Counted from the first letter of the stretch, positions 24,755 through 36,621 are shown. The stretch is DNA of 63,030 nucleotides from Pseudocercospora fijiensis CIRAD86 (GCF_000340215.1 NW_006921533.1:4108091-4171120); one strand, 5' to 3'. Made by a program: numbers and translations. The notes: generated by a model from the letters alone, not told the origin.

Positions 24755-25366
24755 TCATTTCTTGTTTTTGCCTTTCTTCTTCTTGCCACCGCCTGCGCCT
24801 TGCGGGGCTCTTACTTCGCTTGCGACAGGAGCAGCTGTCACGTCTGCTGTAGATGTGGGTTTATCTGAAGTTGGAGCGTCATCCATGACTATATCGAGAG
24901 CTGTGCATACCTTAGCATCCAGGCAGTAGCATCCCAACAAGTCCGTTTCTCACCTTCTTGCTGCTCAGGCAGAGCAGCCATGTGTCTCCCAGCACGGCCC
25001 AAGCTATTGATCAAGCGACCTACATGCGCTGCTTTGTCCGTCTGAAATTTGAGCACAACTCCAGAAGCCGGATCATAGGTTTTCAATGTGAGGGTTGCGA
25101 CCTGCGCTTCGGTCGCTGCTGCTGCTGCTGTATCTGCATGGTCCTTCTCACTGTCCCTCTTTCGCTTCAAAAGCTTTTTCTTCAGTGCTGGCGATTCAGG
25201 GTTTGGAATATTGTACTTCGTGGTGATTCTGGTCTAGGAGGAATCGTTAGAACTGGATTTCCAGGGCTTTGCGCTCTCTGATGCACTTACGCACCGTAGT
25301 CGGTCGCGCCTGCAACAGCAGCATAGACTGCTGCTGCCATTCTTCGGCTGTGGCCAGGTAGACCAT
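24755..25366 (-). CDS. SRP21: Signal recognition particle subunit SRP21 (SRP9-21 family)
   Basis: Three exons, 25366-25295, 25233-24954 and 24900-24755, give 165 aa. Intron 1 has GTGCGT, a CTAAC branch and TAG; intron 2 has GTGAGA and CAG. Frame and phase close exactly. Residues 1-24 include EEWQQQSMLLLQARPTT and continue across intron 1 into TRITTKYNIP. The second half has LTLKTYDPASGVVLKFQTDK, VGRLINSLGRAGRHMA, which is the SRP9-21 fold signature. The C-terminus is lysine-rich (GGGKKKKGKNKK), as in fungal SRP21, where it may contact RNA. The protein binds the Alu domain of SRP RNA and acts in co-translational targeting to the ER. It shares a 422-bp divergent promoter with the gene at 25,789. 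Confidence 0.88.
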
Positions 25367-25788
25367 CTCCTCTGTTCTGGTGTTATTTTGGGGGTCGTAG
25401 AGGCCGGGAGCTCTTCGCGGAGGTTGAGTCGCGACTGCGCCAAGACGCACAGACGCTAGCGTGGAAGTAGCCACTTCATGTGCACACGTACTCTTCCCTC
25501 CAGTGAATATTATCAACAAACTTATCCGCTCTCGCCGCTTTCTTGCTGGCGCTGGAGACTACAAGCTTACAACAGAATTTTGACATTCGCTGGGAGTTCA
25601 TAATCCTGTGGCTGGACCGGAGAAGGCAGAAGGGGAGTACCAAGAAAAAGATCGAGCGAGTCATTGCCACGAAGTTCCTGTCATCGATCAAAGAAGACGA
25701 CATCAGTGGCACGCTCTGTTGGCCTGATCGATTGCAACAATTTCCTGTTGAGTTGTCCCTCTGGCAAACTTTCTTGCAAGTCTCCATC
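25367..25788. promoter_or_regulatory. Divergent promoter between SRP21 and the C7orf25-like gene
   Basis: The 422 bp between two divergent start codons must hold both promoters. The plus-strand gene has an upstream in-frame extension back to 25,543, but it has no family features, and ATG 25,789 gives the expected N-terminus. Confidence 0.5.
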
Positions 25789-27472
25789 ATGACATCAGAT
25801 TCGAAGCCACTCGACGACGAGCCTGTCATGGACAAGCTGATGTCTCTGGCGGAGCGCTCTCGTGTCCTTCTAGCAGAATTGGAATCATTTCGGCACCATC
25901 TTCGAACCGTGCGTCAGGAGCAGCATGTCGAAATCGCCCATTTTCGAGGCACGGTACAGTCAGAGCTGAGCATGCTTGAACGACTTGCAAACAAGCCTGA
26001 AAGCGAGTCAACATCGCATGTGGCTAGATCATCCAATGTAAGTCGATCTCGGGCCCATAATCTCATCTTATATCCTTACACACACCTTTTGATGTCATTG
26101 TCCATTGCTGCCGCATCTCACAGCAACGAGACGGAGCTGCGAGTGAAGAGCAGGGCGGCCTATAGGGATCTCCGCCTGTCTTATCTTGTCACAATGACTA
26201 ACATATCTAATTTCCAAGGTTCCGTTTCTTGAAGCGGTCTGGAGCACTGCAAAGAAGTCAGAGAAGGTCCTGGCCTTGACGAAACGGATCTATTTCAATA
26301 GTCCAAGCAAGTCCTTGTCGCAGGCTATGCATCACGTCAATCTGGGCCCGAAGAAGCGTCCAATGGCGAAAGGATCGAAAGACGCAGCTGTGACTGTCGA
26401 CGCGATCACGGAAGGAGGCCTGAGATGGATCAAAGTGTCGCTCGTCACCAATAATCGCATTCTCTTCGACCTAGCCAAGCAGGGCTGGAACTCGGGAGGC
26501 TCTGAAGATGAGGAAGAAGAGCAGGACTCAAATGTGACCATGATTGAGGAGGAATCTGATGTTCCGCTCGTCAGAAACGCGAGAGATCTATGCAACGCGG
26601 CACAGTCGTACAGGGTCCGTACGAGAAAACCTCAGGTCCATCTTATCTTGCCTCGAGTACAAGAAGGAGAGACAGACAAAGTCGATGATGTCCTAGATCT
26701 TTGCCGAGCAGCTGGTGCCGTCCTACATTGCGGCGGCAATCTCGACACGCCACCCGTTCTTGACGATGCTTTGCCGCGGATGGCTCCTGATCCCATGTGG
26801 GCATTTTCAGAGAAGCTTAACATCGACTGCACTATACTTCTGGCTCTTGTCTCTGATTTCTCCCATTCGAAAGTATCAAAGGAATCTTGGTTCCACAAGG
26901 CGTTGCGACGCCAAGTGGAGATCGAAGATAACGAGAATCTTCTACCTTCTCTTCTCTATCCCGCAACGCGTCGCCACATTCTGGTATGCACAAAAGAAGC
27001 CTCGAAACGCATGCGAGAGATCGTCTCCACCATTGGTACACCTTCCGAAAAGGCCCGAACTGCAATAATGATGGGCGATGATAATTCCAAATCTCAGGAA
27101 GACTTGATCAACGAAATGCAGCAGTGGTCGGCGTACGAAGTTCCGGCAGATTGGCTCCTACCGATCAGAGACGTTGACCGAGATGAAGACCACTGCCTGG
27201 ACTCTTTACCTGCCGTAGCATCATCTGTGGCAGAGCACATGACGGACATCAATAAATCTGTCTTTTTACATGGATGGGGAACAGGACGAACAACCATTTC
27301 CAGCAACAGAACTGTCGTTAGGCAGCTTGAGACCGACTTGGAGAAGTATGATGATCTGCCAGAGACGGCGTGGCCAAAGATCTGGCTCTGCCCAACGTCT
27401 CGGTCGCTTGTCGGCAAGGAGAAGCGTGGTGCTAAGAAAGAAGGAGCCTGGCCGTTACCAGATCCGTTGTGA
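25789..27472 (+). CDS. C7orf25/UPF0415-like protein with DUF1308 domain
   Basis: Two exons, 25789-26037 and 26219-27472, give 500 aa. The 181-nt intron has donor GTAAGT, branch GACTAAC and acceptor AAG. Splicing joins HVARSSN to VPFLEAVW in phase 0, which matches the SSNLPHLEA-type segment I recall for this family. Residues 1-80 are helical and charged. TVDAITEGGLRWIKVSLVTN corresponds to the conserved VDVVANGG-x-W-K region. An acidic insert (SEDEEEEQDS) follows, then the DUF1308 part (about residues 210-480). The family is conserved from fungi to man, and I know no firm biochemical role for it. A GTGAGT overlaps the stop codon, so a short extra 3' exon cannot be excluded. Confidence 0.82.
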
Positions 27473-30400
27473 GTGCGCCGGCTACAACAGCATGTTGGCG
27501 TCTTCTAAGCGGTCTACTGACAAGCCATATCTATGGTGACCAGGCGCCGAGAACAGCAACGTAGAAATGGACTCGACGTGTTGTCAATGCGCAATGGTTG
27601 CGAAGTGACAGACCTTCGTCCGAATGGCTACGAATGTACGTGTTCTCTACTGTGTTTACCTATCCGTTCGATCTTCGTGGCTCGGCGAGAGCTGGGTTTG
27701 CAGCATTTCATCTCAATGCCATATTCGAAGCGAAGACTTACGAATCGCCTTTGGCTTTGTGCAGAGTTTTGTTCAGCCAGAATGTAGAATATTTGAATAA
27801 TTGTCTAAACCGAATGCTAGGCTGACATGACACTTGGTAGGTGACGAAGTTCTAGCGGCGAAGAATGCAGCGGCGCAAACGTTTCAAAGAAACGGCGATC
27901 GATCTTCGTCCCCTTGTGACGAAGAATCTAACGTCGAGCGTGCGTCAGAGACTGGCCACCATGGACCAAGCGGCAGATCGAACGGCCATCTCAAAAGCAC
28001 ATGAAGAAGACGGGGTAAGATTGTTGGACCATTCAGAACTGGTGCATCGCATCATCATCCTACTGGAAATTATTCTGTCTGGAATCGATGTAGCCTGGTA
28101 TCAAATAATCTGCCGGAATCTACTACCGGTAAATAGAAGGCAAGTTCGGATCATAGTTCAGAAAACGTAACCCCGTACCCTGCCAATAAACCGCAGCCTT
28201 GCTGTTAAGAACCAGGCTGTGTCGTCTAGAACGAAGGACATAGGCTGGGATATACATGGCTCTCTCGACAGTGGTTTGTAGCAAACTGGGCTGGTCGCTG
28301 CAGCGAAGACATCTTAATAAGCCCGTGACTCGACCTTTGACGGGTTGGAGCACGGCAGTCCTTCTTCACGTCACGACTAGGGCTTGCACAAAGATTGTTC
28401 CTCGTCATCGACGTTCCTCAACCCGCTCTTCAAGTCGAAGACTATTCATGCCTAGTGCAATCAAGACTTACATCACAACGTAGATATTCACACATGACCA
28501 TAGACTGGTTCTAAAACCGACGGCGTTCATCGCGATCATAGCCTGTCGCGGTAGTCAAGAAAAACAATCCCAAAACATGCCATCCCCGAACGGACACTAC
28601 TATCACCGGACGAACCCTTTCCCCAGCAAACATCCTACAAGCAAGAATTTTTACACTTCCGCTAAACTTTTTCATACGTCCGTGTTTCGACCGGGTGAGC
28701 TGTAAGCTTTTGACAAGCATCCCTTGCAAGCTTTCAGCCATTGACTTTGTCCAGGACCCTATCCGCATCTCGATATTGCTGCGGATCTTATTTACAACCC
28801 CAGTCATCTCATGCTAGGTAACATGTAGTGGCACTGTTAGTTATTGATTAAGAGACGAACTAGCTTCTAGGCGACACGCTATTACTGAAAGCAGGCAGCT
28901 TATCAACGTGGATCATTCCTATACCCTTCCTTTTCCACGCCTAGCCTCCGGATAGCAGCGGACGAACTTCTGCCTCGTAAAAGCGGACCGTAAGCGAGAT
29001 GAAGTGTCGGTGATCAGCACATGACATTGCGGCCGTGATCAACATTCACGCGTGCGTCGTGCAATACTACCCTAATATCAGCCGCTTGGGCACGGCATTG
29101 CTCGTTTCTAGAACATGATCTCGACCCCTTGGCAATGACCAACACTCGCGCTGGCTTGCTTCACGTTGCTTGCCTGTACCGAGATGCCATATAAGCTTCA
29201 ATTAGTGAAGAATCTTGCTTGCGAATGTCCAGTGACTACTGGGAAAATCGTAGGAACCGACGCATTGTCATCACAGCAGAAGCCAAATGCAAGGTAAGGC
29301 GATGTGAATGCATATTTAGTACCAGGTAATCCATCTTTGCAGAATGCCACCATGGCCGGGAACTCCTTAGAACGAGGGCCGGCCAGGAGAATCCAAAATC
29401 AACCAGTAGCTATATCCAGGGAGCAATGAACATACGAGCAGATTCCGTAGTTCTCGCCACTTGTGCCTATCTTATTGTGATGATTGGATAATGTTCGATC
29501 CTGCAATGTGAACTTGTGGGAGCAAGAAATGGATCAGCGAGCTTCAGAGGGTACCTTAGGGCAAGTAATTGCAGTGCACATGCCGGACGGAAAGCACTTG
29601 CACTGTTGCCGAAGTGAAGCTGTTCGCGGTCGGCCTCTGCCTACCTAAACAGCACTCTCCCGATCGAATAAATCAGGATCCACCAAGGCTCGTTGGTGCC
29701 GAAAATTACATTTGGGCCAGATGGGCGAGCCCAGAGCAATCATCAAAGCTTAATGCAACGCTACAGCAGTCTCAGCAGTGCGTATATACTGTTGGTCTTG
29801 AGCAGACAACAGGCCATGTAAGTCAGGTAGCGAGATTGAGATATCCTGGATTCGTTGACCTAGACTTTTTCTGCGCTGTACTGCTCGCCAGCGTCGAACA
29901 TCATGTGAGCTTGTCGCGCTTCGAAGGAAACGCAGGGTATGCCACAGAACTCGCACGGCGCATCTGAACAAGCCTGAGTCCGCAAGTACAGTGGACGCGG
30001 ATGACCGAAGGTAGCAACATGGCGAGTGTCTGGTGGCAATGCGCACTGCGCACTGCGGCCTGTGGAGCGGCTTCCCGACTTGAACGATCGGCCAGTGAAT
30101 GGCGTCGTTTGTTGACACGCGATGAGACCTTGGAAGGTGCCACAGGAATCGGCTTCGATGATAAGGCTACTTGCCTCTTCGTCTGCTTGCCCTCACGACC
30201 AATCTCGACTTCTACTTTGTGCTGTGTACGCAGGTGTCGATAGAGGGAGTGCGCGAATATTGCAAAGATCAGGAAGCTGCCTCACCTTGGCAAATCTCAA
30301 GTCCTATTTTTCTACTTTTCAGCTGATGGCAGAGAGCTTCGGCACTTGCAGATCTTCGTATTCTATGCAATAACCGAACATTGAGCATGACGGAGAAAAG

Positions 30401-31931
30401 GGTAGAAGCAGACGCAGAAGAAGGACCTGCTGCTCGTATCAGGATGCCAATTTGCGCACGTTGGAGGCAAAAAGGTCGAGCATCGCGCCAAGCCATGGCT
30501 CGAACGCGGGAGCAAAAAAGTTCACTCCTCCCTGTTTGGGTTTCTTTGTTTGTTGTTGATGATGGGTGAGGAACAGTTGCAATAACGGTTCCCAGGAGCT
30601 ACATCTCTATCTCGCTTTCCGTCGGTCGAGCTCATCAAGCGAGAGATAATTGGTTTAGAGAGCTGGTTATTGGTGTTGTGATGTTGATTGGTTGTCGACA
30701 AAAGTTGGGAATTTCTTGGCCGCTAAGTAGACTCTTCGATTCGGCGTTGCCGGGATTGAACCGCAGGTCGCAAATTCCTTCAAGCTTGCTTGCTGAAGGT
30801 CAGCCGAGGCAAGCTGCGAGCGCGGGAGTGTCGCGCTGAGATTGGCGGCAAATGCGCTCCCAGTGTTTGAGCGACATTAATCTCGTGCCAATATTAACGA
30901 GCGCCAGGGCCTTGCGCATCAGATGTCTTTGTGCGTCGAAGGAAGGCCAGTTCGCAGAGGCCTGGCGAGCCTTGTGATGCTGCTTTGCTGCTCGTCTCCA
31001 GGCGGTGTGCGTTGGGCTGGCGGCTGCTGTCACCGCTATATTGCTCTGAGGATCTCCGGAGGATCATAGCGCAAGCAGAGCGGTTGTGCAGTGTCCGATC
31101 TTCCTTGAGCGAAAGAGCATAGCGGCCGCAGGACAGCGGCCACGCGAGGAGCCTCCTACATATGCTCTGCGCAATCCCATATTCTCTTTATGTTGTCAAC
31201 GACGCCAAACGTATGCTCATGCAGGCCATATAGCCATGGACACCGCGCCGAAGCTCTTTCATTATCGCGACCAAGGATGTGGCCATCGTCTCACAGAACT
31301 GGTCCTGTCGATCTCTTTCGCCGGCGCGACGCTGTTCCTGGATTCACTGGAGGCCTTCTACCGCAGATCCGCACAGAGAACTCTGGCAGTCTCAGTCAAG
31401 TGAAAATGAGCTTCCCATTTTCACGTTGCTTAGGTCGGAGGCATCTTGCACTAGAGAGATGAGTAACCTTGGACTCACGCCTTGACTAGGAAAGAGGAGA
31501 GCAACAATGACAATATGCGGATGCAGGGCAGATGCAGTCCAGCTTTCTACAATAATGAGCAACCATATGCATGTGAAAGCAGCCGTGGCTGAGGTGAAGT
31601 GAAGTGCAAGACAAAACTTGGCAGTGCCGACAAGCCAAGCCCTTTCTCCACCCCGACCGACGGAGCCAGTGGTGGCGCTCATTTGGTGGTCAATTCCTTG
31701 CCGTTCAATTGGGTGAGCCGCCAGCTAGCCAACTACAGGGGAGGGTAGGAGGTTTGGGTGCCTCGGCGGTCTCCCCAAGGTACACCCAATCCTTCTTATT
31801 AGTCGGAAATGGTTATGGTGGCGTCTGGGCGCATCAGCAGATGGAGGCGACAGTAGTGGCCCAAACCAAACCAGCGTCCCTTCTTTTCTGTGCAGTCCTC
31901 CCTATGCGGTAGCACGCGACAACAGACAACC
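27473..31931. other. Intergenic, 4.5 kb, nothing convincing
   Basis: Composition is normal and not RIP-mutated. Short open frames on both strands (for example around 27,600-27,825, 28,511-28,807 and 29,570-29,967) lack recognisable domains, good starts or splice structure. The last part is the promoter of the glycosyltransferase gene, with the CAACAGACAACC context just before its ATG. Confidence 0.45.
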
Positions 31932-33221
31932 ATGCCACAAGCCCTCAGGAGTCTATGCTTCTTCGTCGGTGCCATAGTCGTGCTCGCCGTGCTCTACTCC
32001 TCAACAACGCTCCCGGCAACGGCCTCAACATGGAACGTCCCGGAGGCAGCCAAGGGCTTCACAGACAAATTCAAAGATGAGACACCTCCTCCTGCGGCAG
32101 ACCCCATCTACGAAGACACGCCGACTTCGAATCCGCCGACCGCAGTGTTGGGACTTCCCGACAAGACAGAAGAAGGAGGAGATAAAACAGACGGAGATGC
32201 CAACCCACCGGCTGCCACAGCGACATCCATGGCAGATGCATTGGAGGAGCTCAGCAAATCTCCAGAGGAGTTCAACGACGCGAAATATGCCTTTCAGCTC
32301 GATCTCAACCTGACCATGTGCGACGCGAACGTGTACGACACCCACCACCTCCGCAAATACATGCCAAAGAACTTCAAAGGTCCAGGAAACCCAACCTTCG
32401 CGACATATCTCTCGACGCGCAATGGCACGATCCACGACCCCTATTTCATGGCAGCAATGCAATTGACATATCGCGTCCTATGGGATCCAAGATCCAAGTC
32501 GGAAAAGTACCCTCTTACCGTATTCGTGGCACCATTCATCCCGCAGGAGCACCGTGATTTGCTCCAAGCATCTGGCGCAATCGTGCGCGAACTCGAGCTC
32601 ATTGAATGGCATCCGAACAAGGCCACATTTGGGCGCTGGAAAGACCTGTTTTCCAAGCTCAACATGTGGCGCCAAACAGACTACAGCAAGATTGCCTTTC
32701 TGGACCTCGACGCATTCCCATTCCAGAACATCGACGAGATCTTCGACCTCCACGAAACACAGAAATGCATTCGCGAGCTCCTCCCCGAGGAGGACAGACT
32801 CAAAGAGGAGGAGATTTGCGATTATACCTTCTTCGGAACACAAGTCGGAGGATACAAGGAGATCAATGTAGGAGTCATGGTATTCCAACCCAATCTCGCC
32901 ATGCACGCGCGCTTGACTCGCGAATTCTTGCACGCAGACAAATACGACAATTTAATGGCTGAGCAGGCATTCTTGAGCTACGCCTACAGGGAAGATGGTC
33001 CTTTTCCCGTGGCATTTGTGGATCGAGTATGGAATGGCTTCTTCCCGCAGGCAGACGAAGAAGACAAGCTGAAGATTGTGCATGAAAAGCTTTGGTCAGT
33101 GAACGAACATTTGCCTTGGGGACAGTCGCATTTCGTGAATACGCATCAGGCCATGTGTAAGCTTTATGAGAGCAAGGAGTTCAGGAAAATGCGCGAGGAT
33201 CTAGGCAAGAAGCCATTTTAG
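31932..33221 (+). CDS. GT8-like type II membrane glycosyltransferase
   Basis: A single exon of 429 aa from ATG 31,932; an in-frame leader starting 42 nt earlier lacks family character. Residues about 8-26 (SLCFFVGAIVVLAVLYS) form one N-terminal signal anchor. A Pro/Thr/Asp-rich stem runs to about residue 110. The catalytic region has an A-F-L-D-L-D-A-F-P-F motif with DLD at residues 258-260, the metal- and sugar-nucleotide-binding DxD of glycogenin-like GT8 enzymes. NVGVMVFQPN and AEQAFLSYAY follow, also typical. N-glycosylation sites (NLT, NGT) are present. It is probably a Golgi enzyme adding sugar to glycans or cell-wall material. Donor and acceptor cannot be told. Confidence 0.82.
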   Translation: MPQALRSLCFFVGAIVVLAVLYSSTTLPATASTWNVPEAAKGFTDKFKDETPPPAADPIYEDTPTSNPPTAVLGLPDKTEEGGDKTDGDANPPAATATSMADALEELSKSPEEFNDAKYAFQLDLNLTMCDANVYDTHHLRKYMPKNFKGPGNPTFATYLSTRNGTIHDPYFMAAMQLTYRVLWDPRSKSEKYPLTVFVAPFIPQEHRDLLQASGAIVRELELIEWHPNKATFGRWKDLFSKLNMWRQTDYSKIAFLDLDAFPFQNIDEIFDLHETQKCIRELLPEEDRLKEEEICDYTFFGTQVGGYKEINVGVMVFQPNLAMHARLTREFLHADKYDNLMAEQAFLSYAYREDGPFPVAFVDRVWNGFFPQADEEDKLKIVHEKLWSVNEHLPWGQSHFVNTHQAMCKLYESKEFRKMREDLGKKPF

Positions 33222-33547
33222 ATGAGTTGCTGTCGTTTGCTGCTGTATATACGTGTAACGATATAGATGAGGCGCGAGTCTGGATTATGCTTGTGGGTCA
33301 AAATACTAAGTAATTGACAGCAATGGCGAACAGTGTCTTTCTCATCGCAATTTCGTGTCTTGTTCTTCAAGAGGTATCTATATCCAAAGGTCGTTAATCG
33401 TTCGTAGGCCTGGTCAGTCCAGCTGTTCTTCGCTCGTATAGCATAAAGGTAGCCTCTCCACCAGTCCCATGGATCATCTTTCACCCCACCATGGCTCCTC
33501 TTAAACTATCTCTTCATCGATTCTCGGCAAGCGACAACCAACTCCCT
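33222..33547. other. Convergent 3' intergenic region
   Basis: 326 bp between the 3' ends of the glycosyltransferase (+) and the Pmp3-family gene (-). No feature is seen beyond presumed 3' UTRs. Confidence 0.5.
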
Positions 33548-34054
33548 CTAGTACTTGCTCCTCGGCGGTGGAGGATAAAATCCAACCCTCTGATCATGCG
33601 AGTAATACTCGTCGCTATAATATGGCTGTCTCGTGCCCGCATATACCGCCTCACCACTCATCCGCCCAACACTCCTACTCCTCGTCCTTACAGCCGGATG
33701 TCCGCTTACGCTTCGACTTTGCGATCTCGTGCGCGTAGCTGGAGGCACGTAGATGGTCTCGCGAGTCATGCTCTGCCGGCGAGCTTTCTTGATCCGATGG
33801 CGTTGTCGTGCTGATGGATACTCGAGGATCACGTACCAGGCGTGAAGAATGCCGGGGATCCAGCCCAGGAAGCACAAGAGGATGTTTAGGAGGAGTTGCG
33901 CACCGCAGCCTGTGCGGATGAATACTGCGACTGGTGGAAGGAAGATGGCGCCGATGGCGAGAATGATGCCGCCCTGACGATATAGCGTTAGTGGAAGGAA
34001 GCTCGAATTCGAATACTTTGGGTTGGCACGGGAGCACACGCTTACGAGAGTCAT
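33548..34054 (-). CDS. Pmp3/UPF0057 (stress-response RCI-type) small membrane protein
   Basis: Two exons, 34054-34046 (only MTL) and 33973-33548, give 144 aa. The intron has donor GTAAGC, branch CACTAAC and acceptor CAG. Residues 4-52 form the Pmp3 domain: GGIILAIGAIFLPPVAVF, then GCGAQLLLNILLCFLGWIPG, two membrane helices joined by the usual polar turn. Yeast Pmp3 is a plasma-membrane proteolipid of about 55 aa affecting membrane potential and salt tolerance. Here about 90 extra residues follow, rich in Arg, Ser, Thr and Tyr (TRTRSQSRSVSGHP, YYSDEYYSHDQRV). Extended tails occur in filamentous fungi, and this one looks suited to phosphorylation. Confidence 0.87.
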   Translation of the reverse strand: MTLVSVCSRANPKYSNSSFLPLTLYRQGGIILAIGAIFLPPVAVFIRTGCGAQLLLNILLCFLGWIPGILHAWYVILEYPSARQRHRIKKARRQSMTRETIYVPPATRTRSQSRSVSGHPAVRTRSRSVGRMSGEAVYAGTRQPYYSDEYYSHDQRVGFYPPPPRSKY

Positions 34055-35184
34055 TGTGTCCAAGAAATGCGCGCTGGCACGCTCAGGTACTGGTAGGTCT
34101 GCTCAGGTGCGTACTCCGTGTGTTCAACCTGTTCTTCGCACGTGTCACGGTCTGGGTCACTGCTGATGATGATGATGTTGCTCGCGATTCATGATGCATA
34201 CGAAGGGAAAGTGGGCGAAACTGAGGATGAGCACATGATGGGCTCTTTATCAATTCTTCGCCCTTCTTACTTCATCGCCTCCTTCAATACATGGATCGCA
34301 TGCTCAGTGCGCCAAGTGCTGTATCACAACGCAGTGACGTCGCCCTGAGCCATCGCGAAATGAGATCCTTGTCGATCAAGCTCCAACCACGACTTCCTCC
34401 AACTTCTTCGCCCTGATCCGGTCAATTTGTACCTCTACCGAAGCCTGCAGCTTTTCGGTCTTGTTTGGGCAAGACGGTTGTTACATTGCTGCGGCTTGGA
34501 GTCTTACCGGTCGTGCGAGAAGTTTGGTTCATCATTGCTCAAAGAGGCCGCATACAGTATGCTCCGCAAGGCTGAGCAGCTACCGGAGTACCTCTTAGCG
34601 TGAGGAGCACGAAATGCATGTCACCTTCTGCACGCCATAAGCTTCTGCACGCCATCTCTGTCTTGCGCACCACGCCGCCTGCACGAGTGGCACCACTTCT
34701 GTTTGCGATGGCGCAAGCTATCCCGGAGAGTTGGAAACTCAGTCAGCCAAGAAACAATACAGGAGACATTCTCGTCAGTGCCAGCTTCACCGCAATCGGA
34801 ATGTGGACTCGAGCAGTGCAGCTTGTGATCCAGATGTCCAAGGCTGGGGCGGCTTGGTGTGTTCAAGACTCCCTCGTGAGCTTAGATTTGAGCTTGTCTG
34901 CTGGCTTCACACTGCGCGGTCACTTGTGAATCTAGAATTTCTGGTTTGAATCCTGCAGATCATCAGCTTTTGATTCTGTTCATGTCTGAGGTGACTTGGT
35001 ACAGAGGTGATACCAGAGAGAGAAGCAAATTCGATCACTTATACATGTATCCATTAGCGATGCTCCGGCCATGAGGCTGCGAACATCTGGATATTTCGTG
35101 AGGGTGCAGGCAGGATAGGTTGTGGGAGGCGTGAGCGAAGGCGATGTGGCGCAAGTCAGTGCAGAGTCCAAAAGCTCAATTTGC
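34055..35184. other. Intergenic, 1.1 kb
   Basis: It contains the promoter of the Pmp3-family gene (right-hand neighbour on the minus strand) and the 3' flank of the coiled-coil gene. No supported gene, RNA or repeat is seen. Confidence 0.45.
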
Positions 35185-36621
35185 CTACGATTTCTTCTCC
35201 TCTCCGCCTCCATAATAGATTGGAACAGGGAAGCCATGGCGCTTGTAGAGGCCCTGGACTTTGTCGACAAACTTCGACCAGTTGCCCTCGTCTGCTTTGA
35301 AGTAGTCTCGGGACATCTGCATGAAGTAGCGCTCGCATGCATGGTTGACCGCGTGTTGTGTGTATAGAGGAGCCTGGTAGGGCTTGGTCGGCGTTAGTCC
35401 GTAGAACGCGAGGCGCTGATTCTCCTTCGGTCGACCATCTCGCTCAAGACCAGCGCGCTCTTGGAGCTTGTTGAGGTGAGATCGAAGGGCGGCAAATGAC
35501 TTCTTTTCTTCTTCCAGGGCCTTCTCCAGATCCTGATTCTTGTGCCATTCATCTTTTAGATCTTTGAATTGATCCTCAGCATGCTTGTTGCTGTAGTCGA
35601 GCTGCTTTTGCACACGACCCACATCATTCTCGGCGTCTTTCTTGGCTTGCGAGACCAGCTTCTTGGCTTTTTCGTTGATAGCTTTGACTTTCTCGTCAGC
35701 TTCCATCATCTTGTTTGTGGCTTCTTCTCGAGCATAGGCTGCTTCTCTTTGAGCGTTCTTCTTGACATCATCTTCATCGTCCTCGAGCTTCCTAATTCGA
35801 TCTTCAAGCCCCAATAACTGGTATTCCTTGTGCTTGAATTCAGCCGTCTTGGTGTCAAGCTCCAGCTTATGCTCCTGCTTCAGGGCAGCAATCTCATCAG
35901 CATGCCGCTTCTTCGTACGAACGAGCTGTTCTTTGACGAACTTAAGCGTTGCCTCGAGTTGAGAGACTGTCCCATTATCACCCTCTGCTTGAGCTTCGGT
36001 TTCATCCTGGTCTTTATTCCCGCCAAAGTATGTCTGCTGCGCGCTGTCCACGGCTGCCTTTTGAATTGTCGAGTTGCTGATTTTAAGGTTGTTGTCAGGT
36101 GAGCTCGAAGCAGACGTGGACTGTTCACGTGGCTCAGTCGCTTCGCTGCTCACAGAAGCACTAACTGATGAGGGCAGCGACGTGGAGCTATTGGTACGCC
36201 GAGCTTTTGGTGAATTTGACTCGGTGGTCTGTCGCTTGTTCGGTGCAGTGTTTGAAGACTCGTCGTCGTCAGACTCGCGACCTCTCTTCGGTCCCTTCGG
36301 CGAATTGGCTCCACTGCCCGGTGGTGTCGGTGGCATGTTGCTAAGCTTCTCGATGAGGTGATCTATAATGTCGTCGCGGTTGTTGCGGTAAAATATCCTC
36401 ATGTGCTCTGGTGTGCGGTTACGGATAGAAGCAGAGACAGCTGCCCAATCTTCTTCGCCGAAAAGCGCGGCCAAATCCAGATAGTTCTTGGTGATTTCGC
36501 GAGGCTGGCTCGCATAGACTCGAGCTGTGCAAGTCTTTAGGAAAGTCTCAGCTTCACCGGCGCTGAAGTCGAGCATGTTGTCCTTGGCCGGCCGAGTGGC
36601 AGATGGCTTGGAAGAAGACAT
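35185..36621 (-). CDS. Fungal coiled-coil protein of unknown function
   Basis: A single exon of 478 aa from ATG 36,621. Residues 1-95 form an ordered-looking N-terminal region (FLKTCTARVYASQPREI... DWAAVSASIRNRTPEHMRIF). Residues about 100-210 are Ser/Pro/Asp-rich and probably disordered, with several S/T-P sites and a KRGR cluster that could be a nuclear signal. Residues about 220-400 form a long charged coiled coil. The last 80 residues are conserved-looking (HAVNHACERYFMQMSRDYFK, VDKVQGLYKRHGFPVPIYYG). I do not recognise the family. The layout suggests a scaffold or nuclear structural protein, but this is only inference. Confidence 0.75.
   Translation of the reverse strand: MSSSKPSATRPAKDNMLDFSAGEAETFLKTCTARVYASQPREITKNYLDLAALFGEEDWAAVSASIRNRTPEHMRIFYRNNRDDIIDHLIEKLSNMPPTPPGSGANSPKGPKRGRESDDDESSNTAPNKRQTTESNSPKARRTNSSTSLPSSVSASVSSEATEPREQSTSASSSPDNNLKISNSTIQKAAVDSAQQTYFGGNKDQDETEAQAEGDNGTVSQLEATLKFVKEQLVRTKKRHADEIAALKQEHKLELDTKTAEFKHKEYQLLGLEDRIRKLEDDEDDVKKNAQREAAYAREEATNKMMEADEKVKAINEKAKKLVSQAKKDAENDVGRVQKQLDYSNKHAEDQFKDLKDEWHKNQDLEKALEEEKKSFAALRSHLNKLQERAGLERDGRPKENQRLAFYGLTPTKPYQAPLYTQHAVNHACERYFMQMSRDYFKADEGNWSKFVDKVQGLYKRHGFPVPIYYGGGEEKKS

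Noticed and set aside
25543..25788. N-terminal extension of the C7orf25-like protein
   Set aside because: In frame but with no family features; it would also overlap the shared promoter. ATG 25,789 fits better.
28511..28807. 98-codon basic minus-strand frame
   Set aside because: Proper ATG, but no domain, no neighbour context and no splice evidence; could not be supported.
29569..29967. 132-codon plus-strand frame
   Set aside because: Starts with TTG, no ATG near its beginning and no recognisable family.
30700..30800. Possible tRNA on the minus strand (GGTTCAATCC box)
   Set aside because: The T-stem pairs only three of five bases, and no matching acceptor stem or anticodon arm lies at the right distance.
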